Source: Pterobdella sp. o SKG-2022 (Eukaryota > Annelida > Clitellata > Hirudinida > Piscicolidae). Taken from it: a stretch of DNA of 64,000 nt. Below, piece after piece: positions 29,767-42,052 of the stretch (the first letter of the stretch is position 1; each line of letters opens with the position of its first letter). The stretch spans positions 186,001 to 250,000 of the forward strand of contig OZ038323.1 in NCBI GenBank assembly GCA_964035795.1, in the 5' to 3' direction. A program made the position numbers and the translations under genes. The notes under the pieces were generated by a model. It was not told where the DNA came from, made no database searches, and saw only the letters and a program-made list of their open reading frames with translations.

Positions 29767-32700
29767 ATGGAGATTTTATACTCAGGCCTTTATTCAGTTT
29801 TTGAGCTTCCTAATCTCAAAATTAAAAAGCCATCATGGATTCAAATGCCATCAGCGATGTTCGTTTTCGCGCTAATTTTGTTTTCGTACTTTCTCGTCAC
29901 TGGAGGTAAGGCTATTATTTTTTATAGTATGATGTTTGTGGAGAGGTATTCAATAATAGACTATTTACCAAATGAAGGAATCATTTATGACGTGATTGTG
30001 GAACCTCCAAGCATAGGATCTACCACCGACGAAAGAGGCAACTCCAGACCGGTATTTCAATTCATTTTCACATAATTTTTTTCGATTACTGGACTATTTC
30101 ACTGTATTTCATTTTCATCTATTTTGAATCCTATATAATAGAAAAAAACATGAGGTGAACTACTATGAAAGACATTTATAATGAGTTATGACTAAAACTG
30201 ATAAGATTTCATTAATAGAATATTTTTAAATAGGAATCTCAATCTACATTGGTTTTATTTTATTTCTTCAAACATTCATTTTTTTTCAAACTATATTTAA
30301 AATTATTCTCAAGTGTTAATAACTTGTTTTTTGTTTTTGGTCAGTGGCACTTGTTTTTATTCCTGTAATTTCGACTCATTGCTGTTTTGAGCCAGCTTGG
30401 TGATGGTGCCCCAAGTGTGTTTCATTTCCTTGAGCTCTGTTTCTACTGTCCGATGCCATGTTGTTTATGTGTGGCCTCGTTTTCTTCATTTTTTTAGTGT
30501 CTAATGAAAAGCTGTTCTGACTTTAGAACCTTCTTCTCTTCTCCAAGACATGGACAATCCATCGCCATTTTCTTCTCATGATGATGGTTGCCTTGTCTCC
30601 CTGGTGACAACAGGAAAGAAGATCATTATTCGAAATGGTATCAGGCCAATAGATTTTCAGATTGCTTTGTAAACTTTGTGTATGAAAAGCTGACAGTTTA
30701 TTGGTATCTTGCTCTGTCACTCTCCAACACTCAAATCCATACAGAAGCCTAGGCAAAATACAGTTGTTGTAAAGCTTGATCTTGGTGTTGACAGTGTACT
30801 GAGAGGACTTCCATACAGTCTTCATGCTTCTAAAAAAGATTTCTTGCTTTTTGAGCCCACTTTTAATATTTTTTTCAGCACCACCATCATCTATACTCAA
30901 AATGCTACCGAAATATGTAAACTTATCTGTACTACAAAGATCCTGTTTTTCAAACTGCACTGGGGTTGGTGATGGCATGTTGCTGATCATGACTTCAAAT
31001 TTCTTCTGGTTGATCTTGAGTTCAACCTGCTGCCCTATGGAAACAGTTTGTCCATTTTATCCTGCATGTGACGATGTGTGTGAGAGATTAGTGCTAGATA
31101 ACTTCAAAATCGAAGTCATTTAATGTAAAAAAAGGAGTCCATCTGATTCCTTCAGTTTCAGCTTCTGTAGTGCGGGTCATTACCCAATCAATGGTGAGGT
31201 TGAAAAGCAATGCTGACATCACACAGCCCTGTCTTGATCTCAAACCATGTCATTACCTCTAACACTGCAACTAAAGTTACTGTAAAAACTCTGAATTAAT
31301 TTAACAAATGTTGGAAAATCTCATATTTTCTCAGCGCCAACCACAGACTCTATGAACACTCTGAGGTTTTTCAAAATCGACGAAACTTATGTAAAGCTGC
31401 CTACCATTCCAAGCACTGCTCAATGATGTTGCACAGAGAAAAGATCTGTTTTACCCATTCTCTTTCTTTGCGGCATCCAGCCTGTTCTTTCCTCAGACAT
31501 TTATTCACTGCATCTGCTAATCGCTGAAGGATAATTTTAGGAATAGCAAGTAGATTTTTCTCCAATTTTTGCAGTCATGTAATGAACCTTTTTAGGGGAT
31601 TTTGTCCACTCTTTAGGTACTTTTTTTCCTCACCATATCTCTTCAAACAGTGGCTGAAATATGTTAGCTGCTAGGATTGGATCTGCTTCAAAAATTTCAG
31701 CATTGAGGTTGTCATGTCCTGCTTTGTTGTTTTTCAGAGACTTTATGACTAGAATTATTTCAAGCGTTGATGGTGGATCAAGACTGATGTTGAGGTCTGA
31801 AGCAGCTGTAAAAATATTTCCTTCTTGTGTAGGTGGTGGCTGGTTTAAAATTTTTCTGACGTGTTCAGTTCAGCGCTTTTCCCGCTCTCTCTCTCAGTGG
31901 TAAGAAGCTTTCCAACTTTGTCTTTGATGGGTGGGTCTAACTTATTGCGGTGCTTGCCACAAACAAGTTCGGAGATCTTATATATCTGCCCAAGCTCTCC
32001 TTTTGCTGCTGCTTCAGTACTTGCTGTGAGGTTATCTGCAAAGAAGAGTCTGTCAGCTTGTACTATCTACTTGTTGGCTAAGCCTATCTTGCAACCTTTC
32101 TGACTTAGCATCTGTCAACTTCTTCTTCAGAGTACGTCTGGCATCGACTGCCTCCCATGTATCTGGTTACACTCTTTTGCTTCACTTTTAATTTTTGGGT
32201 CCAAACAAACTTCACAGCTTTTCATGTATGCTGAAACTATCTTCGAGTACAGTGTGTCGACCTCATTGTTGTTTGCTTCAGCAGCTTGCAGCGCTTGAAA
32301 TCTGTTTGTCACTTGAATAGTAAAAGCATTTGGTTTTGCTGTTTTGTAATTTATATTAAAGTGCTTTGCTTTTTGAATCTTATTTATCGTATTTCTTAGT
32401 TTGAGTTGAATCAGAGCTACTATAAGATGATGGTCACTGCTGGCGTCTGCACCTCTCCTCACTTTGACATCCATAAGTGATCGCCTCCATGTTCTATTAA
32501 TTAATAGATGGTCGATCTGATTCCTATCTCTATTATTTGGCGAGTACCAAGTTAGCTTGTGAATGTCTCGGTGAGGAAACAGAGTGCCTCTCACTACCAG
32601 GTTGTTATTGTTGCAGAATTCTAGCAGCTTAGCTCCATTTTCATTCATGAAACCACATCCATGCTTCCCCATGACTCTTTCATTTCCTGTGTTATTATTT

Positions 32701-35700
32701 CCGACTTTTGAATTTAGGTCACCCATGACAACTAGCATGTCGTGCCGAGGGGTTATTTCCACTTCTGCCTGTAGCTGTTCGTCGAACAAGTCTGACCTTC
32801 TCTTCTTTGTCATTATTCAGGCTGTAGCATTGCAGGATAGTCATGTAAACATACTTCCTTTTCATTCTAATCTTAATGAGTCTCCTAATCACAGGTTTCC
32901 ACTCTAGCATTTGCCTCTCTGCACCTTTATTTAAAATTATGGCTACTTCTTGGTGTTGGACATCCTTTCGGTCGGAATATAAAATTGTTTCATCTGTTGA
33001 TGCTTTAATTTTTTCAGTGCCTGTCCATCTGCTTTCACTCACACTTAAGATAGGCAGTTTTTGTTTTCTCATTTCTGCAGTGATCTGTGCCAATCTTTCT
33101 GTTTCAAACATTGTTCTCACATTCCAAATACCAATTCAGGTTTTTACTTTAGTGCTCAAAACGTCTCTTCATGTCAGTGGCTTCTTTGCAGATTTCACCA
33201 CTGCCCGTCATAAAAGTCTCCAAAGAAGAATCTGGGAGTCCATTGAAGACATGTGTAAAAGATTTTCTTGTTGCTGTTTCTGTAACGATTTTTTTTCTAG
33301 GAAAAAGTTGTTAGCTCTGTGCCAAACCCCCAACCTGGAGGGCCAAGAACTATATTTAAGCTGGCTTCTATTCATCCACTTGACTGGCATGGGTGATCCT
33401 GACAATAGCAAAGCTCCAGCTGGTTTAGCTCTTAAGGTCCTAAAGGCACACAAGCAACCCAACCACGAAAAGGTAGCAGTTCACCAGGTGGATCCTCAGA
33501 TTGGTTTGGTTGAAGTATGGAAGTATGCGTCCATTGATGTTTGCTGAAGCAACTCTTAAGGTGACTCTTCTGTTTCCTATTATAGAGCTGAGTTTTTTTT
33601 TGCTTGTTTTGCAATATGGTTCATCATTTGTGATTTTTTCTGGCCAAAAAACGCCTATGACCCTCAGAAAAAGACTTCGGTAGAATGTATCCAGCTTTTA
33701 CTCATCTCTTTATCATTGACCGCGTGCCACAATTGTGGAGCAAAATGGGGAGAATATACATATTGAACATTCTCAGTTTTTTCATGGCAAGTAGTCAGGG
33801 TTTTTCTGTAAAAAATTTCTTTATCCATTGATAGGTATTTTCCTAGTTTTTTTGTTATATTATAAAGGTTGTTAGGTGTGAATGAAGTTGTTTTTGTTCT
33901 TTGAGGTTGTATTTTGCAATTTTTTTAAATATTTTTATCTCGCTCTTGCTCTCATCATCTCTAGACTATACTACTCTTTTCCATCTACAGAAAATTCAAA
34001 AAGGTTTAAACTATGATGGTTTGGTGATGAAGATAAGCTAGGTGGGGTAGGAATATTAGTTAGAGAGGATTTATGTATAAATGTTGGGGAGATAAATAGG
34101 ATATCAGATAAGGTATGGTAGCGGTAATTTTTGGCAAAAAGGTAGTAAGAATTGTTTGCGCTTATGCCCCACAATGTGGAAGATCGATGAGTGAAAAGGA
34201 GAAGTTTTAAGAGGAGATGGCAAGAGGGTGCGAAGTGGGAAATGAAAATGAAGTTTTGATTTGCTTAGGAGACTTCAATAGACACATTGGCAAAGAGGTT
34301 GATGGGTTTGAAGGTGTTCATGGAGATTTTGGAATAGACAAGAGAAACGTGGAGAGTAGATTGCTCTCAAAATTATTTTGTTGAAAAGGATATGTGTTGG
34401 TTCAAGAAGAAGGATAGTAGGAAGGTTACTTTTAATGGAGGGTTTAGTGAGACAGAGATTGATTTCGTGTTGAGGGAGGAGAGGCAGAGGAAGTTTTTGA
34501 AGGATGTAAAAGTAATTAAAGGTGAGCTTCAGCATAAGCTTTTGAAGGTAGTTTTAGACGGAAAGGAGCCTAAAAATGCCCGAAGTAGTTGTGATAAAAT
34601 GGAATATCACTCAAAAGGGTGGAAACTTTTAAATAAAGATATTTAGACAAAATGGAGGTTTTGTATAATAGATGCGATGAACAAAATGCATGGTTAAAAT
34701 ATAAATCTTCTGCTTTTAAAGCTGCTGAAGAGGTTTGTGGTGTGAGTAAGGATGGGCCTCAGCACAGTGAAATCTGGTGGTAAAACCAGGATGTGCAAAA
34801 AACCATCTCAGAAAAAAGGAAAAGCTTGCGGAGGTGAAAGAAACTCCCATCGACTGAAAATAAATCTTACTATCTCTCATCATCATCATCATTCTATTTA
34901 GAGCCCATTTTTTTCAGCAGAGGGTAAGGCTTTTTTGAGAGCGTCTTTTTCACGTAAGGCGGTCGTGTGGGTCGATTTCCATCAAACTGAGCTTTGCCCG
35001 ATCCTTTTTCAGCAACTCTTCCCATGTCATTTTTGGCCTATCGGGTCTTTTAACACCAACAACCTTGAATTCTCTGACTTTTGAAAGCCAACCTGAACTG
35101 CGCACCACATGACCAAACCACCTCAACCTATGACAACGCAACGCCAATTCTATGTTCTGAATGCCAAGTTTTGCATGTAATTTTTCTGCACTTATCCTGT
35201 CTTCAACCCTGGCTTTGCAAATCTATCGAATCATAGCCAAGTCATTGCGCTACAATCGGTTTAGGGAAGGTGTTGTTAGGCCCCAGGTTTCAGAAGAGTA
35301 CAGCATCACAGCTCTAATGTACGTGTTGTAGATTTGACCTCTGGTTGTGAAAAAAGATGGGGATTGGTGAGAAGTGGAAGAAGCTGACTTGCATCTGGTG
35401 ATTGAAGAAAGTTCGCAACCTCCCCCAGCAGAAATCATGTCACCAAGATAACAGAAGTCAGTAACAACTTCCAACTTATCATTACCCATTTGAACTTCAG
35501 TTATTTTCCTACCATCCACTGGTCGTGCAGTACCCAGACAACGAGCACATCTGATTGATGGATCTCTCTTCAAACCACCGCTTATACCACAACACTTCTT
35601 ATGCACCCAACTTTTACAACTTTCACAAAAAATTGAATTATAGCCTACACCATTAGAAAAAACACCACATAGAAAGCAACCAGATATTTTGAGCATGTTC

Positions 35701-38700
35701 AGGTGATTACCACATACCATAACCTTCGTTTTCACCATATTTACCCCAAGTCCTTTAACCTCTAAGCCATTTTTCCATTTTTCCAACCTAGAAACCAAAC
35801 CTTCTAATGTTTCAGAAATATTACCAAATCATCAGCGTACAGCAGTTCCCATGGAGAACCAATCCGAAACCCCATAGAAACAGCTTCAATTACTATAATG
35901 AAAAAAAGGGGACTCAGAACTGAACCCTGATGTACGCCTACATCCACACCAAATTCTTTGCTGCACCCATCACCAACCTTTACCATGCTCTTCACATCCA
36001 CATACATAATTTGAACCATACGAACCAACCACTCTTCAACACCAAGTTTCCGCATAGTCCACCATATTATCTTCCGAGGAACGCGATCAAATGCCTTTTC
36101 CAGGTCAACAAAGGCCAAGAAAAGTGGTTTGTTGGCAGCCATGTAATTCTCTTGCAACTGGCCTAGGATAAATATAGTGTCAGTGGTGCAACGCCCAGGC
36201 ATAAAACCGAACTGCATCTCATCTATGTTTATATTTCTTCTGATGAGAGCTTTCACCACACGTTCGATGCTTTTCATCACATGGTCCATCATTTTTAAGC
36301 CTATATTTACCTCTGACCAACACATCATCTTTGCCCTTTCACAGATTAACTATGTAACTATATTGCCAATATGACGGAATGCAATTTTGAGCTATGATAG
36401 CATTGATGAGGTCCCGTATAAGCTCGATGCCTGCGTCACCAGATGCCTTGATCATTTCAGATACGACTCCAGATGGACCAGCAGCTTTTCCAGGAATCAT
36501 TTTACAAACGGCTTTACAAACCATTTCATTAGTGACAGGAGGACTTGGACCTTATACCGGCAGTACATCAGAAAGATTATTTTCATCCCATGGAAACTCA
36601 TAGTAAGGTAAGCGGACATAGTATTCTCTCTATGCGGCTTTCTTTGCTAAGTCATCTAATGACAGCGTGCCCGTGTCATTTAGTACTGGTTTCTCGCCCA
36701 CAACATCTTAGTTATTATGCCTCATTTGCTTGGCTAGACGAAAGATGTTGGTAAAATAAGCCTTATTCTTCTGAAGATGACATTTTGAAGCCTCATTTTT
36801 GGCATGGTATACTATGCGATTAGATGCTCGTTTAGCTGAGACATAGGTATCAAGACTACCACCCGCTTTCCATAATTTGAAAAATTTTCTTTTCTCAGTC
36901 ACAGCGGCGTCTAGCTCACTATTCCACCACCACGTCTCCTTTTTCCATGGCACCTTGGAAGAGACTCCACAGACGTGTTTCAAAGTTGATAACAGGTTCT
37001 TCTTAAGAAAAAGCCAGTTTTCATTCAGACTTTAGCTGGACCTTTTTGGTTAGTCAGTGAAGTGAACTTTGCAGAAAACTGGGCTTTCACATCGGGATTA
37101 AGTAATTTCCAAACTTTAATTCGTGGTTCAAACTGTTTCCTCACTTTTTTGATGGAAGGATGCAACTACAAGTTCGTGCTGAGAAGCACTCTCTTCACCA
37201 GTGATCACCTTCACATTTGTAACATATTTCAATAATCTTCCCCTGCAGAGCATATAGTCAATCTGGGTAGAGTATAAACCAGATTGATATGTTACCAAAT
37301 GTTCCGACCTTTTCTTGAACCACGAATTTGCAACGACCAGATTGTTTGCAACGGGAAATTCCAAGACCCTCTCAACATCGGCATTTATTTTCCAAATTTC
37401 TAGGCCCCCATGCATTTCTCCATAGCCAGAACCACTTGCTCCAATGGCCCGTTGAAATCACCGCATATCAGCACCTCTTGTGTGTCTGTGATTTTAGCTA
37501 GAGAACCTTGCAAAGGGTGGTAGAACTCGTCTTTATTACTTTCACTCAAGTTTGACTGAAGAGCATAGATGCATCTAATGGCGAAGGCCTTCTTACCAAT
37601 AACCAGACGAATGGCAATTATCCGATCAGACACCCTAGTGACCTCATAAACATGTTTCCACCATTTTTCTGATAGCAAAATACCCACACCACCAAACTTA
37701 TTGCCTAAACCAGAACCAAAATACTTATACCTCAAGTTTTTACCATCGATTATTTTAACCAGAGTTTTCCATCTCATTTTCTGAACGCAACAAAAATCCA
37801 ACCTTCTACAAGAAAACATTTCCACCACCTCATCACCCTCTCTTTTAAGTGTACCAACGTTTAGACTTCCGACCTAAAGTATGTTTGGACATTCCTTTAG
37901 TTGCCACAAGGGCCCGACCCTGCTGCTCGATGTCCTCGAGCAGCCAAGCCGGAAACGTCACTGTCCACACTGTTTGTGACAGCACCTTTTGTTTGGCTAG
38001 TTTTTTAGCGGCAGGATGCCCTTCCTTGCACCAACCTGAACACTCATGGCAGTCCAAGACCTCCACCGTTCCCTACTAACTTGGGCTACATGCCACACCG
38101 TTGATACCCTAGTGAGAGTACTCTTCCGCTGAACCACTGCTTTGCACCATGGAAGTCAAGATATGTAGACACCAGCTGCAGAAGCTACTGTCACCCAGGT
38201 TGTGCCAGAAAAAACAACTGCTTGCCGTAGACTATCCACAGACGCAGAGGCAGAAGTTTTCACCATTGCCCCATGTTGGCCGGGTTGCAGCCTTCACTGC
38301 CAGTGTCAAACCTGTTCGCCTTGGGAGGCCCTACCAGAAACACGAGTTTCTGACGGCATAGCTTTGACACGAACCCGTTACCATCACCCACCGCGAGGAG
38401 GTCAGAGTTGGACTTTAGGTAACAAAAAAATCTCTGACAAAAAGAAAGCCAAGAGAGCTTTTGCTGAGGCGGTGAAAGAGATGGAGGAGATACGGCATGA
38501 AAGAAATGTCGTATTCCATAGAATGAGAATGATGAAGAAAGAAGCAAACGACTTAGCAGGTAATAATTGCATTAAAGACGAAAATGGGAAGATTGTATTT
38601 GCCGAGAATGGTCGGAAGAGAGTGTGGAAAGAGCAAATGGAGGCCATCACGAATGAGGAGAATCCATGGGAATGGACGGTGAATGTAGAAGTGGTTGAAG

Positions 38701-41700
38701 GTTCCATTGAATCATTTGCTATGGATGAGGTAGAAAAAGCACTAGGGATCATGGAGAATGGCAAGGCCAGTGGACCAACTGGAGTTGTCAAGGAACACCT
38801 AGGTGCTTCTCCACATGGGAAGCAAGTTATATTGCAAATAGCAAATGAAATCCTTGATGGAAAGGATATGCCTCATGACTGGAAGACAAGTACAGTTCCC
38901 ATTTATAAGAAGAAAGGTAGTGTTATGGACTGTGTGAGCTATATCTCTGGTATGGTATGAAAGTGGTGGAAAGGTTGTTGGAGAAGAGCTTAAGAAGGTT
39001 AATGAAAATTGACCAAATGCAATTTGGTTTTATGCCTGGAAGAACCACATTTGACGCTATTTTTATTCTTAGGAGAATGCAGGAAAACTACCTTGATAGG
39101 AATAGGAAGCTTTTTATCTGTTGTTGATTTGGAGAAGGCTTTCGATCGAGTGCCAAGAAAGGAGATTGAATATGCGCTGAGGAAGAAGTTGGTTCAGGCA
39201 GTAATGTCGTTGTACAAGAGCAAAAACGCCATGTTCAGTTTGGAGGTGGACACTCGGAAGAATTTCATGTTGGTTTAGGTGTCCATCAAGGATCGTTTTT
39301 CTCGCCGTTTTTGTTTTAAGACATGCTAGATATATTGTCCGTAGACGCTCTATTTGAACTGCTTTATGCAGATGAGTTGGTCTTGATGGCAGAGCTCATT
39401 CGTTGGAAATCAGCTTTCGAAGGAAAAGGATTGAAGGTTAATTTTGGTAAAACAAAGGTCATGGAGAGTGGTAGTGAGGCTGTTGTTTTGGCTAAAATTG
39501 ATTTATGTGGTGTTTGCGGTAAGTGGGCTAAGGTAAATTGTGTCAAAATCCTCCCACTCCAAAACTACCTCAAACTTCACCCATCACAACTCACAAAAAG
39601 CCTCCCACCCCACCCATTCTCTACACCCACTCACCACACAAAAAGCCCACCCCAGCTTCAAAAAAAAATCCACTTTCAACATCAACTACACCCTAAACAT
39701 ACCCTTCTCCACCCAGACCACCTCTCACACACAAATGAAAAACAATACACACAAAAATAGTTTATGACTACATATCATCCACTCACAACAAAATCCTCAG
39801 CAAGCAACTCCCACCCATTCATGAATCAGAAACCACTCTAGACCACCACATTCGCCGCACTCTTACCCAACTCAGATCAAACAAATCACCTTTCATCCTC
39901 TCATACCTCAACAAAATCTCACTCTCATCTCATCCTTCACCTTCATGCCCACTCTGCCATCCACACCTTCATCACCTCTTCACCTGCTCCAAAATGAGTA
40001 CCACACTGGGTCCCGAGAGTCTGTGAATCGACCCCGTGAGAGTGGCTGAGCTCCTCGACCACTGGACCATCTTGATGGGAACATGAGGAGCACCCAACTA
40101 GGACTAGGGTGCTCGGGGTAAAAAAAAAATTTAAATTGTGTGAGGTGTAAGACAGGTTAGAAGTGGGTTCATGCGCGGCTTGCCAGGGTAAAGAGAGTGT
40201 CTTATAAGATGAATGGAAATTTTAAATGCAGGGCTTGTATGAATGTTTCAAATGAGGAATGGAATAATTGACGTAAAATAGCCGGAGATCAATATAATAG
40301 AAACAAACAGAGGTTTTATTATAAACTTATTACACTGAGCTTTTCATAAGTGACAATTTAATAATGTTTTAAATTGTTGTCTGAGTGAGTTTGAGAGGGT
40401 AAATAATTTTTTTAATCTATGGCACAATATGAATGGTAAAGCAGGAAGTGAGCTAGCTGTTACACGAAGGATAGGGTTGAGATGGAAGACATTCAACAGT
40501 ATGTTATCTATGTTATGTGGTAAAAGACACACATGGAATATTAAAGAACAAATTTATAAAACATGTGTGAGGCCTGTCATGATATATGGCTCGGAAACTT
40601 GGGTTGTAAGATCCGCGGAAGAGATTATTTTGAGAAAATAAAAAAAACTGATACTTCGAATGATGTGTGGTGTGCAGCTAGCTGATGGTGTGAGTACAAA
40701 GGAGTTAGATTATAGGTTTGATTGTTAAATTATGGTTGGATAATAATATTATTGAAGTGGTGAGACAAGGAAGTTTGAGATAGCTGGGTCAGGAAAAGGG
40801 ATGATGATTGTGTTAAGCAGACGTGGAGGTTTGAGGTGGATTGCAGTAGAGGAAGGGGAACGCCAAGATTAGTTTGAAAAAGAATGATGGAAAACATTTG
40901 TCGTGGGTTTGGCTTAGATCTTGAAGATACTTACGACGGGGTGAAATGAAGAAAAAGGGCATTAACCAGTTGGCAGAACCAAGTGCCATTAGATTATTCA
41001 GCCATGCAGCACCGTCAATATGGAACGCTTTCCTTAATGAAATAAGATCACTTTCTCATCAATCATTCAAATCATCGCTAGTATATATATAAAAAAAGTA
41101 GAAAAGGATGGTTGTATTCTCGGCCCGTATACTTCAGCTGGTAGAGAATTACACTAATTAGCTAAAATTTACGGGTTAGATCCCGCGAAAATTAGCACCT
41201 GTTCCACAGTGTGTTTTCGCTACATTAAATTTGTAGCGAGCGCTTTGATCTAAATTGAAAGTGTTTTATAAATATCTCACATGCATACCTTTGTATGCAA
41301 ATATTGAAAACTTGCAGGTAGCATTCATGCAATACAGAGTTAATGGTCAATACATAATGGAGGGACTCGCCTCCTCCTTCTTATTCTCCATAGGAGGACT
41401 AGGCTTCATCATTCTTGATCAAACCAATAAACCAACCACTCCTAAACTCAACCGTATTCTGCTTCTGTCTATCGCCTTCATCTGCATCATTGTCTCATTC
41501 TGCATGTGTCGACTCTTCATGTACATGAAGCTGCCGTTAGTTACCACATTGTCCATATTTGTATATATATTTTTACAATTGCTTCAAAATAACTTCATAA
41601 GATGAGGCAAATGTTTTTTATTAAAACGAAAATTTTCGACAAATTTATTTTTTCCCGAAATCGTAAGTACATTTATAAAAATGAGAGCAATTCTATTTAT

Positions 41701-41927
41701 CATACTATGGAAAAATAAATGACAGTTTAATAGAAATTAGTTAGGGTAATAATTTTCCTTAAATTATGAATTTTTTAAGTAATGGAAAATTTAGTTAATG
41801 AAAAATCAGCGGAAAAATTTTCCTTCTAAGAAGTTATTTTGAAACAATTGGCATAACATTGTTACATTGTATCTAAAGAATTTTTACATTTGAAAAATTC
41901 AAATGCAGGGGTTATCTGTCAGGCTGA
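29767..41927 (+). CDS. OSTC: Oligosaccharyltransferase complex subunit OSTC, complete, four exons
   Basis: OSTC (DC2) is a small membrane subunit of the STT3A-type oligosaccharyltransferase, which N-glycosylates proteins as they leave the Sec61 translocon in the ER. Exons: 29767-29905, 29978-30051, 41318-41535 and 41909-41927; introns of 72, 11266 and 373 bp, all GT-AG, phases consistent. The product is 149 residues, equal to human OSTC. It starts [20 protein letters not shown], then membrane helix 1 ([16 protein letters not shown]), the conserved loop [14 protein letters not shown], then [20 protein letters not shown], helix 2, KLNR, helix 3 ([15 protein letters not shown]) and the end MKLPGYLSG. 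The last coding exon is only 19 bp. A poly(A) signal AATAAA lies at 42023-42028, 96 bp past the stop. No damage is seen; the gene looks functional despite the transposon-packed second intron. Confidence 0.97.
30515..33560 (-). mobile_element. Family I LINE (RTE-like), near full length, in OSTC intron 2
   Basis: Minus strand, 5' end near 33560. The leader, read as [20 protein letters not shown] (33208-33462), is followed by the endonuclease: [20 protein letters not shown] (33060-33120), [56 protein letters not shown] and [15 protein letters not shown], ending near 32130. The RT core (about 31100-32100) is present but badly shifted. The post-RT region lies at 30523-30990 ([32 protein letters not shown]). 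It is inactive and antisense to OSTC. Confidence 0.88.
33561..33985. other. OSTC intron DNA, nothing recognised
   Basis: T-rich sequence between the LINE I leader and a LINE A fragment. No coding or repeat similarity was seen. Confidence 0.5.
33986..34875 (+). mobile_element. Family A LINE endonuclease fragment in OSTC intron 2
   Basis: The plus strand carries the second half of the endonuclease ([15 protein letters not shown], then [20 protein letters not shown] in shifted frames) and [20 protein letters not shown] with [19 protein letters not shown] (34392-34646). It stops before the RT, at the beginning of the linker. Start and end are truncated. Confidence 0.88.
34879..38125 (-). mobile_element. 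Family B LINE (RTE-like), near full length, in OSTC intron 2
   Basis: Minus strand, 5' end near 38125 and 3' end an (ATG)n tail at about 34879. Order: leader (37850-38110); endonuclease 37128-37828 with [39 protein letters not shown] and ICGDFNGP; linker [20 protein letters not shown] (36870-36940); RT 35804-36524 with [47 protein letters not shown] and [10 protein letters not shown]; a Cys/His motif ([12 protein letters not shown], 35600-35650) inside the post-RT region; and the end [13 protein letters not shown] (34950-35147). A one-base loss after ICGDFNG breaks the endonuclease, and further shifts occur. A copy at 62646-64000 shares this same loss. Confidence 0.93.
38126..38424 (+). mobile_element. 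LINE leader-like sequence before the LINE A fragment
   Basis: GC-richer than the surroundings. It joins directly to the family A RT piece that follows, and may be another LINE's 5' leader. No protein domain is present. Confidence 0.35.
38425..40960 (+). mobile_element. Family A LINE RT region, split by LINE D
   Basis: The linker is well kept (38430-38950: [56 protein letters not shown]). The RT follows in shifted frames: [38 protein letters not shown] and [12 protein letters not shown] (YADD has become YADE). At 39544-40131 a LINE D 3' piece is inserted. Family A resumes at 40142 and continues through [23 protein letters not shown] sequence (40560-40620) to about 40960. All in OSTC intron 2. 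Confidence 0.9.
39544..40131 (+). mobile_element. Family D LINE, 5'-truncated 3' end, with target duplication
   Basis: It matches the last 590 bp of family D, ending GGTGCTCGGGGTAAAAAAAAAAT. The ten bases TAAATTGTGT lie directly before it (39534-39543) and directly after it (40132-40141), a clean target-site duplication from target-primed reverse transcription. The right end is the A-rich 3' tail, so the strand is plus. Confidence 0.93.
41128..41245 (+). mobile_element. tRNA-headed SINE, type 2
   Basis: The head CGGCCCGTATACTTCAGCTG keeps a box A-like stretch. The body (TTAGCACCTGTTCCACAGTG ... CTACATTAAATTTGTAGCGA) matches the copy at 1782-1925. It lies about 75 bp before OSTC exon 3. Confidence 0.75.
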
Positions 41928-41996
41928 AGAATAACGCTCCATTATTTGTACAATCTTGTTTGCAAGACGAAATGACATTACAACCAATGAATTAAA

Positions 41997-42028
41997 TTTA
42001 TTCAAATTTTAATAGGATTATCAATAAA
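41997..42028. promoter_or_regulatory. Overlapping poly(A) signals of OSTC and AP3M
   Basis: AATAAA on the plus strand (42023-42028) suits OSTC. AATAAA on the minus strand (42002-41997) suits AP3M, 51 bp past its stop. The two converging transcripts would therefore overlap at their 3' ends. Confidence 0.6.
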
Positions 42029-42052
42029 TATTTAAATGTTTTGAGTATTTAG

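Noticed and set aside
33208..33462. A separate small gene upstream of LINE I
   Set aside because: It sits where leader sequence is expected in this LINE class and has no independent support.
41536..41605. OSTC exon 3 reading on to a stop at 41605
   Set aside because: A donor GTTAGT after MKLP and a 19-bp exon giving PGYLSG at 41909 restore the conserved end and the exact human length.
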